Part shown: positions 33,583 to 45,447 of the stretch, piece after piece | How positions within the stretch are numbered: position 1 is the first letter of the stretch | Layout: each line of letters opens with the position of its first letter | DNA from: Ligustrum vulgare | Taxonomy: Eukaryota; Streptophyta; Magnoliopsida; Lamiales; Oleaceae | Reading direction: 5' to 3' | NCBI GenBank assembly: GCA_963555705.1 | Contig: OY743172.1 | Span: 24,365,446-24,429,445 of the forward strand | Length of the DNA: 64,000 nucleotides | Program-made: the position numbers and the translations under genes | Notes under the pieces: generated by a model | The model's input: only the letters and a program-made list of their open reading frames with translations | Told to the model about the DNA's origin: nothing | Database searches by the model: none

Positions 33583-34361
33583 TGTAATTTCAAGCCCTTT
33601 TTCATTCCAAGTCCTTAAGTCGAATTTGCCCCGCAATGATGCTTACGGATTCCGGCAATCGACTCCCAAGATACAACGACTTCACTTGTGTTTGTAGCAC
33701 TTCAAAACACAAGTACAAAGAACTAAATTTTGGCTTATGTATTCCAAGGATGAAAATGAAAGAAAATCAAAACAAATGCAATGATTTTGATTTAGGAGAG
33801 AAGAGATGATGATATATGTTTTGCATATCAAAAATGTGAGGAATAGGACACCCAAATGGTCCTATTTATAGACCATGAAAGGGTGTGGACGAAATGGTTG
33901 AAGTCAAACCATGCATCATTTCCAAACCATGCACCTTTATGAAAAAGTGTCTTTTCACCGGACAACCGTGTGGTCGCACGGCTTTATGCAAAAAGCCAGA
34001 ATAAAATTTGACGTGTGATCGCACGGTTTCCCAACCATGCGATCGCAAGATCAAATATTTTGACCCGATTTCGTCCTTTTTTTCGTAATTTTTCATTAAT
34101 CCGATATTGATTTTCAAAATGTCAAATATACCATTTAATATATGCAGAAAAATCAAAATTCTCTTTTAGGAGCGTTGCCCCCGAGCCCCCACGGGGGCGC
34201 TGCCCCCTCGACCTGATCGGCAGATCGATCCCCGTTTGTGCGCCCCGAAGCGGCAAATTAAATTTGCCTAAACGGATTGGATGGGGTTTGAGTATTTGTT
34301 CGAATTCGACACGAAGTCACTTTAATCGATTTTTTATTCTCGATTTATTAACCAATATCCA
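33583..34361 (-). mobile_element. Solo LTR
   Basis: 779 bp; on the minus strand TGGATATTGG...GAAATTACA. It is flanked on both sides by ACAAAT (33577-33582 and 34362-34367). A TATA-like GGTCTATAAATAGGACC lies near 33867. Palindromic CGCACGG-containing blocks occur around 33965-34045, and a GC-rich stretch at 34180-34215. No internal region or second LTR is present, consistent with LTR-LTR recombination. Confidence 0.65.
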
Positions 34362-34701
34362 ACAAATTAAAACTCTTGAGTAGTGATAATCCCAGTCCTT
34401 TCAAGCTACAATTCCACATATTATCAACAGAATAAATATGTGATACCAAAATTCCCTGAAATTCCAAGGTTTGTGATGCAATTTGGCAGTCAACGTGTAA
34501 ATTCATCAGGAGAATGTTATCTAACTTATCTGTAAGCAAAGATTTTATTATCTGTGTACCAAGCAATTTGGCTTCTGATCTGCCATCTGAATATTTTCAC
34601 ACAATTTTTTTGATAAAGGTTTGGTTGTTCATTTTTATTTGAAACTCGTAACCAATGATAATTGCAGTGTGCATAACAAGTAATAAACTAATATGGAAAT
34701 G

Positions 34702-34876
34702 ATCTAAAACCCACAAGTGGGTTTGTTATCAAACCCACTTGTGGGCCATAACCTCCATTTCCCTCCCCCCTATGGGTGGGTAGGCAATGGGCCCACACAC
34801 TCATATCCAACACCCACTCGACACTTGTCGAGTGAGTGCCATATCTAGTGCCCATATGGGCACTAGATCACCACTG
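34702..34876. mobile_element. Short palindrome-rich insertion with 13-bp target duplication
   Basis: TAATATGGAAATG is repeated at 34689-34701 and 34877-34889. The 175 bp between consists largely of palindromes: AAACCCACAAGTGGGTTT (34707-34724), AAACCCACTTGTGGG, ACTCGACACTTGTCGAGT and ATCTAGTGCCCATATGGGCACTAGAT (split here by its centre at about 34855). It is non-coding. The long duplication suggests a MULE- or LINE-mobilised fragment. Confidence 0.5.
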
Positions 34877-35504
34877 TAATATGGAAATGTTGTAGGAGAG
34901 AGATTATGTTATTGCTTGTGCTTACTCCCCCTCCCCCTTTTAGCCCATATTAAGCACATAAATTCAATTTTTTCTCACTTTTAAGTCATACATTCTCCTA
35001 AAATCACTATTCAAAAACTAAATTTTCCAAAATAATGTTTATCAAGGAGGGGCTTAGGGCAACTCCAAAGCAGCGGCAAATTGGCGTGAAACGCCATTTT
35101 ATCGCTGCAATCACCATCCAACGCGGCAAAATGGTGCTGCTGATGAACAGTGCAGCGCCAAATTTATATATTTTGTCTCTATTTCATTTTTTTCTCCATT
35201 TTGGTCCCTACACTTTTGTTTAGTTTGATTTAAAAAAGTGATGTATATTTGAGATTGTCCATTAATTTTCATAGTTCAATAAATTGTAGTGTTTTATCTT
35301 TTTATTCAAAGGTATTTAACAATTATATTTTTAATATAATGACAAATAGAGAATTTTGACAATAAAATGTAACACATTAAAATATGATAAACGGATGCGA
35401 CTACAAAGATAATGAAAATTTTGAAATAACTGGACGAAACTAAAATTAAATTAGACCACATCACAAACAATAATATAGCTTTTGACGACACGAGATAGTT
35501 GTTT

Positions 35505-36490
35505 TCAATAATCAGGAAAATTTGCTCCGGAGCCACCTAGATTATCGAATAGTGGACTGAACGAGCTTGAGTCAGATTGACTGACATTCATTTGTTCTTG
35601 GGTCCTTTTTCGAATGATCCGTTGTTCTTCACTCCTTATGAATTCACGCGTTATCGAATCTGATATTGAATCCAAGTTTGTCAATAAAATCTTGTTATCT
35701 TCCTTATACATCTGCAACTGATAAAAGTTTTGTCTGTCAGCCGCTCCCTTCCTTACCAACCCGTGAGTTCTTTGTTTTCAGCCTTGATCTCATTCAATTC
35801 TTTTCTAGTCTCATCTTCAATTTTTTTGTTTTGTTTTTGGCCTTTTTAACACCCATTGGCCGTTTAGAAGAAGTTCCCCCAACATCAACGTCCTCCATGT
35901 TCAGAGAAAATAATGAAATTCCAGGAGATGTGGGAGATCCAGCAAGTGAGTAGTCTTGTTCAAAAGATCCAAATGTATTTTGGGAGGTTTGGAATTCATG
36001 GCGTGCCACATTCGACGTCGGGCTAAATTTTTCAATCTCCTTCAGCAGGGGCCACAAATGATCAAATTTGAAAACACCCTTATTAGTGGGGTCTTGTGAA
36101 CACAACATTTTGGCTTTGTCCATCTGCAAGATTTTTTGTAAGATTGTTTATTAATAAAGTTTGACAGAAAAATAACGATCTATATTAAATACGAATGCTT
36201 ACAATGTCTTGTTCCGATGCCCCACTCGGATGCAAATTTTCAATCTAACGCAAACAACCTCGTAATCTTGAGATAGCCTTGGTAATTTCACCCATACGTG
36301 TTGAGATCGACCGTTCTGGACGAGGGTTCATCGACTTAGTGTTGTTATAGGCCTCGGAAACTCCTTGCCACAGCTTTGACCCTTTTTGTCGAATACCAAC
36401 GATGGGATCCTAGGATATATCCAAGTAAACATGAGTTAAATGTACATCCTCATCAATTGTATAGTTAGCTGATCTTCTGTTAGAACTCAT
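35505..36490 (-). pseudogene. Harbinger ORF1 (Myb/SANT and NAM-associated type), two exons, broken
   Basis: It starts at ATG 36490 with MSSNRRSANYTIDEDVHLTH and continues GSKLWQGVSEAYNNTKSMNP, the trihelix/Myb-like DNA-binding part of Harbinger ORF1 proteins. A GT-AG intron (about 36201-36123) leads to VFKFDHLWPLLKEIEKF and SSKRPMGVKKAKNKTKK, typical of the C-terminal region. Two TAG codons stand in exon 1 (after HVYLDIS and after GCLR), each one C-to-T change from CAG. Two compensating frame slips lie near 35745-35830, before the final coiled-coil stretch (AADRQNFYQLQMYKEDNK). ORF1 proteins normally bind the element ends and partner the transposase. Confidence 0.8.
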
Positions 36491-36639
36491 GTTTAATTGC
36501 AGAAATAAATTTTCGACTCTCCAAATTATGATGTACGAGTTCAAAATTGGTTGTCACCATTTATAGGCCAAAACACCTGACACAAAACACTATTATTGTC
36601 AACAAAGTTTTAATAAAATAAAAGAATGCAATGTAAAAG

Positions 36640-37115
36640 AAGACAAGGAATCTCTGCAAAGTATGAATAATAGAAAAGGAATCTCTACAAAGTTTGAATA
36701 GTAGACAAGGAATCTCTGCAAAGTTTGAATAATATACAAAGAATCTCTGCAAAGTATGAATAATAGAAAAGGAATCCCTGCAAAGTTTGAATAGTAGACA
36801 AGGAATCTCTGCAAAGTTTGAATAATACACAAGGAATCTCTGCAAAGTTTGAATAATAGACAAGGAATTTCTGCAAAATTTGAATATAGATGATATAATG
36901 CAAAGCTTTTCTCTGTAACGTGCAAATAATGGAAAGATTTTTTCTCTGCAAAGTTAAAATCTTGCAAATATTTTCTCTGCAAAGTGAAAATCATGCAAAG
37001 ATTTTCTCTGCAATGGACAAATAATGCAAAGATTTTCTTTGCAAAGTTAAAATCATGCAAATATTATCTCTACAAAGTAAATATCATGCAAAGATTTTTT
37101 CTGCAAAGTTAAAAT
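36640..37115. repeat. Tandem repeats between the two Harbinger genes
   Basis: About eight ~31-bp units of GGAATCTCTGCAAAGTTTGA type are followed by about seven ~33-bp units of CATGCAAAGATTTTCTCTGC type. Both are built on CTCTGCAAAG. They lie in the shared intergenic region of the transposon. Confidence 0.85.
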
Positions 37116-37210
37116 CATGCAACGCTTCATGTTATTATTCAAAAACTTATCTATAAATAGGCCAGCATAACTTATGTAGACTACAATTTTGAATCAAATA
37201 TTTAAGAAAG

Positions 37211-38548
37211 ATGAATTTCAATGTAGACGGGTCCTCATCTACCATGCCCCACCCCGACAGTGATGAAGAGTACGTTGAACATATCAACAAGATTGATGAG
37301 CAAGAGGAGATTGTGCTTCGCATTCGACAAAACAACATCCGTCGCCGGGCCCGTCTGCTTGAGAACCAAATGAATGATGCAACTCGTAGAGGTTCAATTG
37401 TCGGCCATGTTTGATTGAACGCGATCGTGAAGCGGTAGATCAATGATTGTGGAACGATTACTTCTCTGCAAATCCACAGTTCGATGAAAAAAAGGTTTCG
37501 TCGACGGTATCGCATGTCCCGAAATCTATTCATGCGTATACTTCAGGAGGTGCAAAGTCATGACGAGTATTTCGTACAAAAAACGAGACGGTCTAGGAAG
37601 GTTAGGTCTTTCCCCTATCCAGAAAATCACGGATGCAATGCGGATATTGGCATATGGTATTGCAGCAGATGCCACTGACGAGTACGTGAAAATAGGTGAG
37701 TCAACAGCAACGGAGAGTTTGCAGCGATTTTGTTGAGCAGTTGTAGAGGTATTTTCACCACGATTCCTGCGGGAACCAAATGTCGAAGATATTGCGAGAT
37801 TATTGTACATTGGGCAGAAGCGTGGCTTTCCAGGTATGTTAGGCAGCCTTGATTGTATGCATTGGAAATGGAAAAATTGTCCCACTGCATGGGCTGGACA
37901 ATATACAGGTCGTAGCGGATCCCCTATAATAATTCTCGAGGTTGTAGCTGACTATGATCTTTGGATATGGCATGCTCACTTTGGATTGTCAGGGTCAAAC
38001 AACGATATAAATGTGTTGGAGTCGTCTCATCTATTTTCTGACTTGACAGACGGCATAGCTCCACCGAAAAATTATGTCATACAGGAAAAACAATACACAA
38101 TGGGATACTATTTAGCTGATGAAATTTACCCTAAGTGGTCAACACTTGTACAAAAGATCCATGATCCTCAAATTCCTAAGAAAAAATATTTTACAATGAG
38201 GCAAGAAAGTTGTAGAAAAGACGTTGAACGCGCATTTGGGGTGCTTCAATCAAGGTTTAAGATTGTCAGTGGACCGGGTCGATCTTGACAAATGTGTTGC
38301 ATGACATAATGACAGCATGCATTATCATGCATAACATGATAGTGGAGGACGAACGAGATCTCAGTGCACCAATTGGCGCATATGTGGAAGCGCCGAGTCC
38401 AACAGTTGAGGTCACTGTGGACGAGAATGAACGCTTTCGAGAGTTTCTTACTCGACATCGAAAGATTAAGGACAGGGAAGCACACATCGCGCTAAGAAAT
38501 GCGTTGATTGAGCACTTGTGGGAGGAGTATAGCAACTCCCAAAACTAA
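37211..38548 (+). pseudogene. Harbinger DDE transposase, frameshifted
   Basis: Pieces in successive frames: 37211-37411 (MNFNVDGSSSTMPHPDSDEE), 37484-37620 (RFRRRYRMSRNLFMRILQEV), a further stretch to 37740, then 37803-38288 and 38285-38548. The long piece has GSLDCMHWKWKNCP (first catalytic Asp near 37851), SGSNNDINVL (second Asp near 38004) and DVERAFGVLQ (Glu near 38226), so the DDE triad of the plant Harbinger transposase family is retained. The end reads TACIIMHNMIVEDERD and EHLWEEY. At least three frameshifts and two in-frame stops (near 37434 and 37734) make it non-functional. The enzyme would cut and paste the element at TWA sites. Confidence 0.88.
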
Positions 38549-39050
38549 TTTTCTTATGTTATTTCGAGTTGTGTCATTGCTACATATTTCATATCCCGTG
38601 TTTTAAATTTTCAAGTATGTTATTCGAAGTTTCAATTAATAACAAGTTGAATTTCAATTTGTTTACGACAAAATTAATTTTTAAGTGTTAAAAAAAATTA
38701 ATTACTAAATTAATTAATTTTATGAAATATTAATTATTAAAATATAAAAACGTTTTTTCTATTTAATTACCGAAATTATTAAATGTAATGAAATTGTATT
38801 TTCTTAAAAATAAAAATTATAGAAAATGATGAATAATGTACATTTGGTGTAAGATTTAGTGTTGATGAGTTGTAGTAGAAAAACTGGAATAGTGTAATTG
38901 TAATTCAAATTTAGTGTAAAAGTGAGAATTTAGTGTATGTGGGTTGGAGATGGCCTTAGTAAGTGACAAAAAGTTTTCAATACTTCTATGGCATTGTACT
39001 ATTTGCCACCATTCTATTCATCTAAGCATTAGGTGCTGATTATATCACAT

Positions 39051-39226
39051 CGAATCGTGCTACATTGCTCGATTTTTTGACCAAAAGTTCTACACCTTTA
39101 AACATGATAATCATTCATTATTTCATTTTCATCCATCACATCAACATCGAAATTAACAATCCACATGAATTCAATCATCTTTTCGGTCACCATTTTCGGT
39201 TCCTTTAGCATTTTTCATATCACAAT
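39051..39226 (-). repeat. Dispersed decayed coding-like repeat, copy 2
   Basis: Matches 1771-1937 with scattered substitutions and small indels. The minus strand reads KMIEFMWIVNFDVDVMDE before a stop. Confidence 0.5.
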
Positions 39227-39706
39227 ACTTTGACTTGATTCCTAGAAAAGTGGTTCATATCACCCTGACCTTCTCTTGGGTTTTTGAAATTTTTGTCGCT
39301 CTATCCCAGCAAGGACAGAGAATTGGTGGTCACTACTTTTTGCCTCTGGTCTCAAGTTGATGAAATCTCAAGTACCGTTAACTTTTTTACTACAATGGAG
39401 ATTCTAGAACTTGGAATTAATGTGGTTTCAAGTGAATAGAAGTACTTAGCATTAGGATATTAGAAACATAAGAGATGTTGCTAGACGCCTGCTGCTGCTT
39501 CACATCCTTGACTCGTTACTTTGGTTTGGAATCTTAGTAGTCACAGAGAAATGATACAACCTCTTGCATGCTCTTGAAGCACTATTTATATTTTACCACT
39601 AGCTTTTCACCTCTTCTTATTTTACTGGGCTTCTCAATAGAAATGTAAACAATTTGAGAAAACCTGATGATTATACCAGAAAGATTCTATATTTCCCAAA
39701 ATTTGT

Positions 39707-39993
39707 TTGAAAGGCACATCCTCCTTAAAATTGACCAGGTTTATCATGGGAAACAAGCCTACAGGATACAAAGCAAAAGACGTCCAGAACAAAGAGGTGC
39801 TATTGAAGATTGTGCCCCCTTTAGACCATGCCTATGTTCGTTGCCTTGCTCGGGATCTTGAGAGAATTCACGGCTTCACTCCAAGAAACCCTTGAGCAAT
39901 AAAACCCCCAGACCACCATATCGTGTACATGCGCTTGAATGGATGGCTTGATGTGAACCTGGATGATCCTCATCCGGTACAATTATTCAACTA
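39707..39993 (+). pseudogene. Decayed exon of an unrecognised plant protein
   Basis: The frame reads MGNKPTGYKAKDVQNKEVLL and VPPLDHAYVRCLARDLERIH, GFTPRNP, one TGA (39893-39895), then AIKPPDHHIVYMRLNGWLDV to a stop near 39993. The peptide has the look of a conserved, globular plant protein rather than a transposon product, and the single stop is a one-base change from an Arg codon. Only this exon is visible, possibly preceded by an AG at about 39738. I do not recognise the family. The copia element is inserted just downstream (40005/46062). Confidence 0.5.
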
Positions 39994-40005
39994 AATAATC
40001 ATGTA

Positions 40006-40619
40006 TGTACAGTAAATTGGTCCAGCCCAAGCAGTCAATTACTTAAGCCAGACATCAGAACTTGGACTTTCTTTTTGGTCCATATGCTGAGCCCACTTCA
40101 CCTCTTTATACCCGGTGCAAAGTCGTATATCTTATTATCACGCCTTTATCATTTCAACTGAATTTTGTTGCAATCGTTGATCAAACCACTTGGAACCGTT
40201 CAGGCCGTTGGATCAATCTTGATTTGTACGCCATATGAAAAGACTGAGGAGTCCAGATTCATCCATTCAGATTGAACCCTATTCTTCTCTTGTTCCGAAC
40301 TCTCAAAAAACTCTCTCTCTACGTCTCCTTTGTTCTGAGCGATTTTTCTTCTCTTTCACTTGTTCTTCAGTTGAAATTTGTAGTGTTCTTCTGAAATTGT
40401 TTAGAGAAGTTGATGTGTTCTTGTAAACACGATTTGTTTCTGATTTGTGAGAGTTTTTGTTGAATATTTGTACGCAGTTTACATATGTTGTTATACTTAG
40501 GGTTTCTGTAAATTTCTTGTATACTTTACTGAAAAGTTTATACAATCTTTGTAAAGGTTTTTGTAAATCAATAATATTTCGTCGAATTTTTGGATTCTTT
40601 TACACTCGATTTCTCTACA
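40006..40619 (+). mobile_element. 5' LTR of Ty1/copia element
   Basis: 614 bp, TGTACAGTAA...CTCTACA, preceded by target duplication ATGTA (40001-40005). It has a TATA-like CTTTATA near 40105. The primer-binding site TGGTATCAGAGCC starts at 40621. By eye about nine bases differ from the equally long 3' LTR. Confidence 0.97.
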
Positions 40620-41291
40620 GTGGTATCAGAGCCTTAGGGTTTCTGATTTGGGAAAATTTTTGAGGGTTTTTTCGTTTGGGTTTCAGGGATCTTTGTTTTT
40701 TCTTTGAAACTTCAAAAATTTTGTGTTCAAACCCCAGATCTTAAGACTCAGGGTTGATTTCTGAAACCTTTGAGTTCTTTGTCTGGATCTGCATATTTGG
40801 CTACGGATCCTGTGGTAACTTGGCATCTTGGTTCTTGATCTTGAAAGATCTGAAGTCAGATCTAACCTTGCTTTGGAAATTTTCAAAAAGGAAATTCTGA
40901 ATACGCTGCAGTCAGGTGATATCTTGAAATTCTTTAGGGTTTTCTTAATTTCTTTGATTTTCCTTTCCTTTTCCCTCCGTTGAAGCCCCCTTGGACCCTT
41001 TTACTCACCTTTGTCCAGGATTCCTTTTGAGAATCCGGGAATCTGAGGGAGTTCTTGGCCTACCCAAGTTAGGTTGAGGGAAAGAAAGTCATAATCACTG
41101 ATTCTTGCACATAGTTTCTGTTATTACTGTATAATTTGTTATCTGCAGTATTAATTTTGTGTCTTGTGTTGTATTCTGCACAATTTGAAAATAGTAAAAC
41201 CCTGTTTTACACTTGATTGCATAATTTTGCCTACTTTGTATTGTTCCTGCTCTTTGTTGTGTATTTGTTGATTCCCATATTTGCCTTAATC

Positions 41292-44200
41292 ATGAACACT
41301 GCTAAGGTAGAAGTAGAAATATGGAATGGGAAGGGGGACTTTAGTTTATGGAGACAGAAAATTAAAGCCCTATTACTTCAACTAAAATGTGCTAAAGCCA
41401 TTGATGAAACTTGGCCTGAAACTATGACTGAGGAAAGAAGAACTGAATTAGATGAACTTGCCTGGAGTACCCTGTTTCTTCACCTATCTGATACAGTAAT
41501 TAGGAAAGTAGGGGATACCAACACTGCTGCAGACCTATGGGATAAACTTGAAGAACTTTTCCTTACTGTTTCTTTACCAAACAAATGTTTTTTATGGAAA
41601 CAATTTTTTAGCTTTAAGTTTGATCCTACCTTAGGTGCTGAAGAAAACATAGACATGTTTAATAGAATAACCCAGGATCTTCTAAATGCAGGAGAGAAAA
41701 CCACTGAAGACCAGAGGGTTGTGTGTTTGTTAAATGGCATGGGGGATAAATATAAGGACATTAGGAATGCTTTAGAGTATGGAGGGAAAAAATTGTCTGT
41801 TGAAATAATATACACATCTCTTAAGAATAAGGAATTAGAATCTAAGTCTGAGCACAAGGAGGCCTATAATGTTGAGTCCACATCATATAGGGGTAGAAAC
41901 TTATTTAGAGGAAATTCAAGACCCTGGAACCAAAATAGGAATAATTCTAGACAGGCTAAAGACTATCAAAATAAAAATTTCATACCTAACAAACCTAGGG
42001 ATAAGAAGTATGACAATAAAAGTTTTAATCAAAACAGGTTTGAAACTAACATGTATGATAATAAAATTGATAGAAAGCCTGATGAAACTAGAAAATATTT
42101 TTACTGTGGGAAGATAGGTCATTTGGTTGAAAAGTGCTTTAAGAAGATAAGAAATGATGCTAGAAATAAACATCAGGAACCTGCAGACATTCAAAACAAT
42201 AGTGGAGTGGTTTATGTTACAACCACTTCTAATATGAAAGATGAATGGATTTTAGACTCAGGTTGTACTTTCCATATGTGACCTTATAGGGATTTATTTG
42301 ATACATTCTCTGTGCATGCCTCTGGTTCTGTGAAACTTGGAAATGATGTATCCTGTGACGTAAAAGGAATAGGCACTGTGACCTTAAAACTTGCTGATAA
42401 TAACAATTTGACCTTAAACCAGACTAGATATGTCCCTGATTTAAGAAGAAACCTCATATCTTTAGGTATTTTAGATGATGAGGGTTATGAAATTAGACTC
42501 AGCAGTGGATACATAAATATTTTGAAAAATAATTTGTTGTGTTTAAGCACAGTTAAGACCAATGGCATTTATATTTTGTCTGTGAAATATTCTCTTCCTA
42601 CTTCTCTAACTATTGAAACTGTTGATATTAATCTGTCTGATTTATGGCATAAAAGATTAGGCCATGTAGGAGAAAAAAGACTTAAAAGGTTAGAGAAAAA
42701 TGGATTTTTTTTGGAAAGAATGATTTTCAGAAACTCAGTTTTTGTGAAGAATGTGTTTTGGGAAAACAACAAACTTCTTCATTTGGTAAAGTTGTTCATA
42801 AATCCAAGGTAATCCTTGAATATTTGCATGCAGACCTTTGGGGTCCTGCTCCTGTTAACACAGTTTCTGGTTTTAAATATTTCTTGTTGATTGTTGATGA
42901 TTATTCCAGAAAGTCTTGGTTCATTTGTTAAAAACCAAAGACCAAACTGTAACTGTTTTCAAAAATTTCATTACCTTGGTTGAAAATTTGAAAAACAAAA
43001 AGGTTAAAGTGATCAGAACTGACAATGGTTTGGAGTTCTGTAATTTTGAATTTGATGAGTTTTGTAAAAATCAAGGCATACTTAGACATAGGACTGTTTC
43101 ATACAGTCCACAACAAAATGGGGTTGCAGAGAGGATGAACAGTACCTTGTTAGAAAGAACAAGGTGCATGTTAATCCAATCAAATTTGCCAAAAATATTT
43201 TGGGGGGAAGCAGTTAAAACTGCATGTTTTCTAATCAATTTGTGTCCTTCCAGTGCTGTGAACTACAGCATTCCAGATCAAATCTGGAATGATGCAGTTC
43301 CAGATTACTCTGTTTTAAAATTTTTTGACTGTTCTGCCTATGCTCATCAGGTTCAGTCCAAACTTGAACCAAGATCTTTAAAATGTGTCTTTGTTGGTTA
43401 TGGGGAAGGGGTTAAATGTTACAGATTTTGGGTCAAAGAACAAAGTGGATTCAAAGTTATTTTAAGCAGGTCTTTTATTTTTAATGAAAAGTTTTTTCCT
43501 TGCAAGTTTGAAAAGAATGAAAATCCACTTTGTGAAAAGGATTTTTTAATAACTGAAGTAAGCTATGATGATTCTTACTTTCAGTCTGAGCAGCCCCAAC
43601 ATTTGCATAATAATGTGCCTGCATCACCTGCACCCACTTCACCCACACTGTTTGAGCATGATGAACTTGTTTTAGACAATTATCAACTAGCCAGAGATAG
43701 GACTAGAAGGGAAATAAGACCCCCTGTTAGATTTGATGACTTTGAATCCTACTCTGTTTCTGTTTTATCTACTACTTTGGATCCTGAACCTGCTTCATTT
43801 GAAGAAGCTATGGGATCAAAAGATAAACACTTATGGATTGCTGCCATGCAAGAGGAAATGAATTCCCTAATTAAGAATAAGACTTGGACTTTGGTAGAAA
43901 GACCCCTTAACAAGAAACTGATTGATTGCAAATGGATATTCAAAATAAAAGATGGGGATTCAGAAGGGGGCAAACCTAGATATAAGGCTAGGTTAGTTGC
44001 TAAAGGGTTTTCACAAAAAGAAGGCATAGACTATATTGAAATTTTTTCTCCTGTTGTGAAATATACTTCAATTAGAATCTTGTTTGCTTTAGTTGCTCAA
44101 AATGATTTAGAACTTGAGCAAATGTATGTGAAAACTGCCTTTTTGTATGGAATGCTTGATGAAACCATTTATATGTCTCAACCATAATGTTTTGAACAGA

Positions 44201-45408
44201 AAACTAAAACTGATCTGGTGTGTTTGCTTCAGAAATCCCTTTATGGTCTGAAACAAGCACCTAGACAATGGTACAAAAGATTTGATAATTTCATTCAAAG
44301 CCTAAAATTTCAGAAAAGTTCATATGACTCATGTTTTTACTTTAAAAATGATTTTTCTGATCCTATGCATCTTCTTCTGTATGTGGATGATATGCTCATA
44401 GCCGGTAAGGACCTGCAGGCTATTTCTAGTCTGAAACAGAATTTGAAAACTGAAATTGAAATGAAAGACCTAGGACTAGCTAGGAAAATTCTTGGTATTG
44501 ATGTTTTTAGAAATAGATCTGTAGGGAAAAATTTTCTGAATCAAAAGAATTACATTGAAAAAGTTTTGAAAAAAATTTCTCTATTTGATTCTAAATCTGT
44601 TACACTTCCTATGCTTGCTCATTTTAAGCTTTCTAGTGATCAATGTCCTAAAACTGCAGAAGAATTTCATAGAATGAAAAATGTTCCTTACTCAAATGCT
44701 GTAGGTTCAGTTATGTACTTAATGGTCTCAACCAGACCAGATATTGCCTTTTCTGTCAGTGTGTTGAGCAGATTTATGAGTAATCCAGGGGAACCCCACT
44801 GGGAAGCTCTTAAATCTTTATTAAAATATTTGAAAGGAACTTTGAATTTGAGTCTTATGTTTTCTAAATCCAAAACTGCTTTTGAATTTAAAGGATTTGT
44901 AGACTCTGATTTTGCTGGTAATATTGATAACAGAAAGTCTACCTCTGCTTATTTTTTTACACTAAATTCTGCCTGCATCAGTTGGAAAGCAGAACTTCAG
45001 AAATTAGTTGCACTTTCTTCAACTGAAGCAGAGTATATCTCAGCCACTGATGCAGTTAAAGAATGCATGTGGCTGAGAGGTTTACTTTCTGAAATTGGTT
45101 GTTTGAGTAAAACAGAAATTAAAATTTGTACTGATAGCCAGAATGCTTTATATCTTTCTAAAAATCCAGTGTTTCATAATAGGTCCAAACATATAGATGT
45201 CAAATTTCATTTTATAAGAGACATCATTGAAAAAGGTTTTGTAAAAATGATTAAGATTCCTACTCAGCTAAACCCAGCAGATGCTGGAATTAAAATCATA
45301 CCTATTACAAAATTTAAGGATGCTCTGAATTTTCTTAACATTTTGGAGTTTGATACTGCTTTACTGTACTATTGCAGGGAACTAAGTGTTTGGAAGTATA
45401 ACTTGTAG
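41292..45408 (+). pseudogene. Ty1/copia gag-pol polyprotein, broken by two stops and two frameshifts
   Basis: Start is ATG 41292 (MNTAKVEVEIWNGKGDFSLW). Gag is followed by a zinc knuckle near 42100 whose first Cys is Tyr (YFYCGKIGHLVEKC). Protease is WILDSGCTFHM, then TGA at 42279. Next come the GAG-pre-integrase segment LWHKRLGHVGEKRL, a frameshift in a T8 run (~42706), integrase start, a second frameshift (~42921), and integrase VIRTDNGLEF...YSPQQNGVAERMN. In reverse transcriptase, DCKWIFKIK is present, but the catalytic Asp region reads LEQMYVKTAFL (Tyr in place of the usual Asp). TAA follows at 44185, then LYVDDMLIAG. RNase H (FVDSDFAGNIDNRKS, SSTEAEY, CTDSQNALYLS) is open to 45408. Domain order PR-INT-RT-RH defines copia. 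Confidence 0.95.
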
Positions 45409-45447
45409 ATACTGAAGCTGCAGTCTGAACCAATTGAGGGGAAGATT

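Larger units (their letters stand above)
35057..38955. mobile_element. PIF/Harbinger DNA transposon, full length but inactive
   Basis: The ends are inverted (GGGCAACTCCAAAGC at the left, GGCCATCTCCAACCCAC reading in from the right) and are flanked by TTA at 35054-35056 and 38956-38958, the superfamily's target duplication. Inside are the two expected genes in divergent orientation: a Myb-like ORF1 on the minus strand and a DDE transposase on the plus strand. Both are broken by stops and frameshifts, so the element could move only with help. Confidence 0.88.

Noticed and set aside
36561..37060. Repetitive minus-strand proteins of 88-153 codons
   Set aside because: They are translations of the CTCTGCAAAG tandem array in three frames.
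40235..40426. 63-codon frame repeated at 45677
   Set aside because: It lies within the copia LTRs, so its repetition reflects the LTR pair; it is leader sequence rather than a gene.
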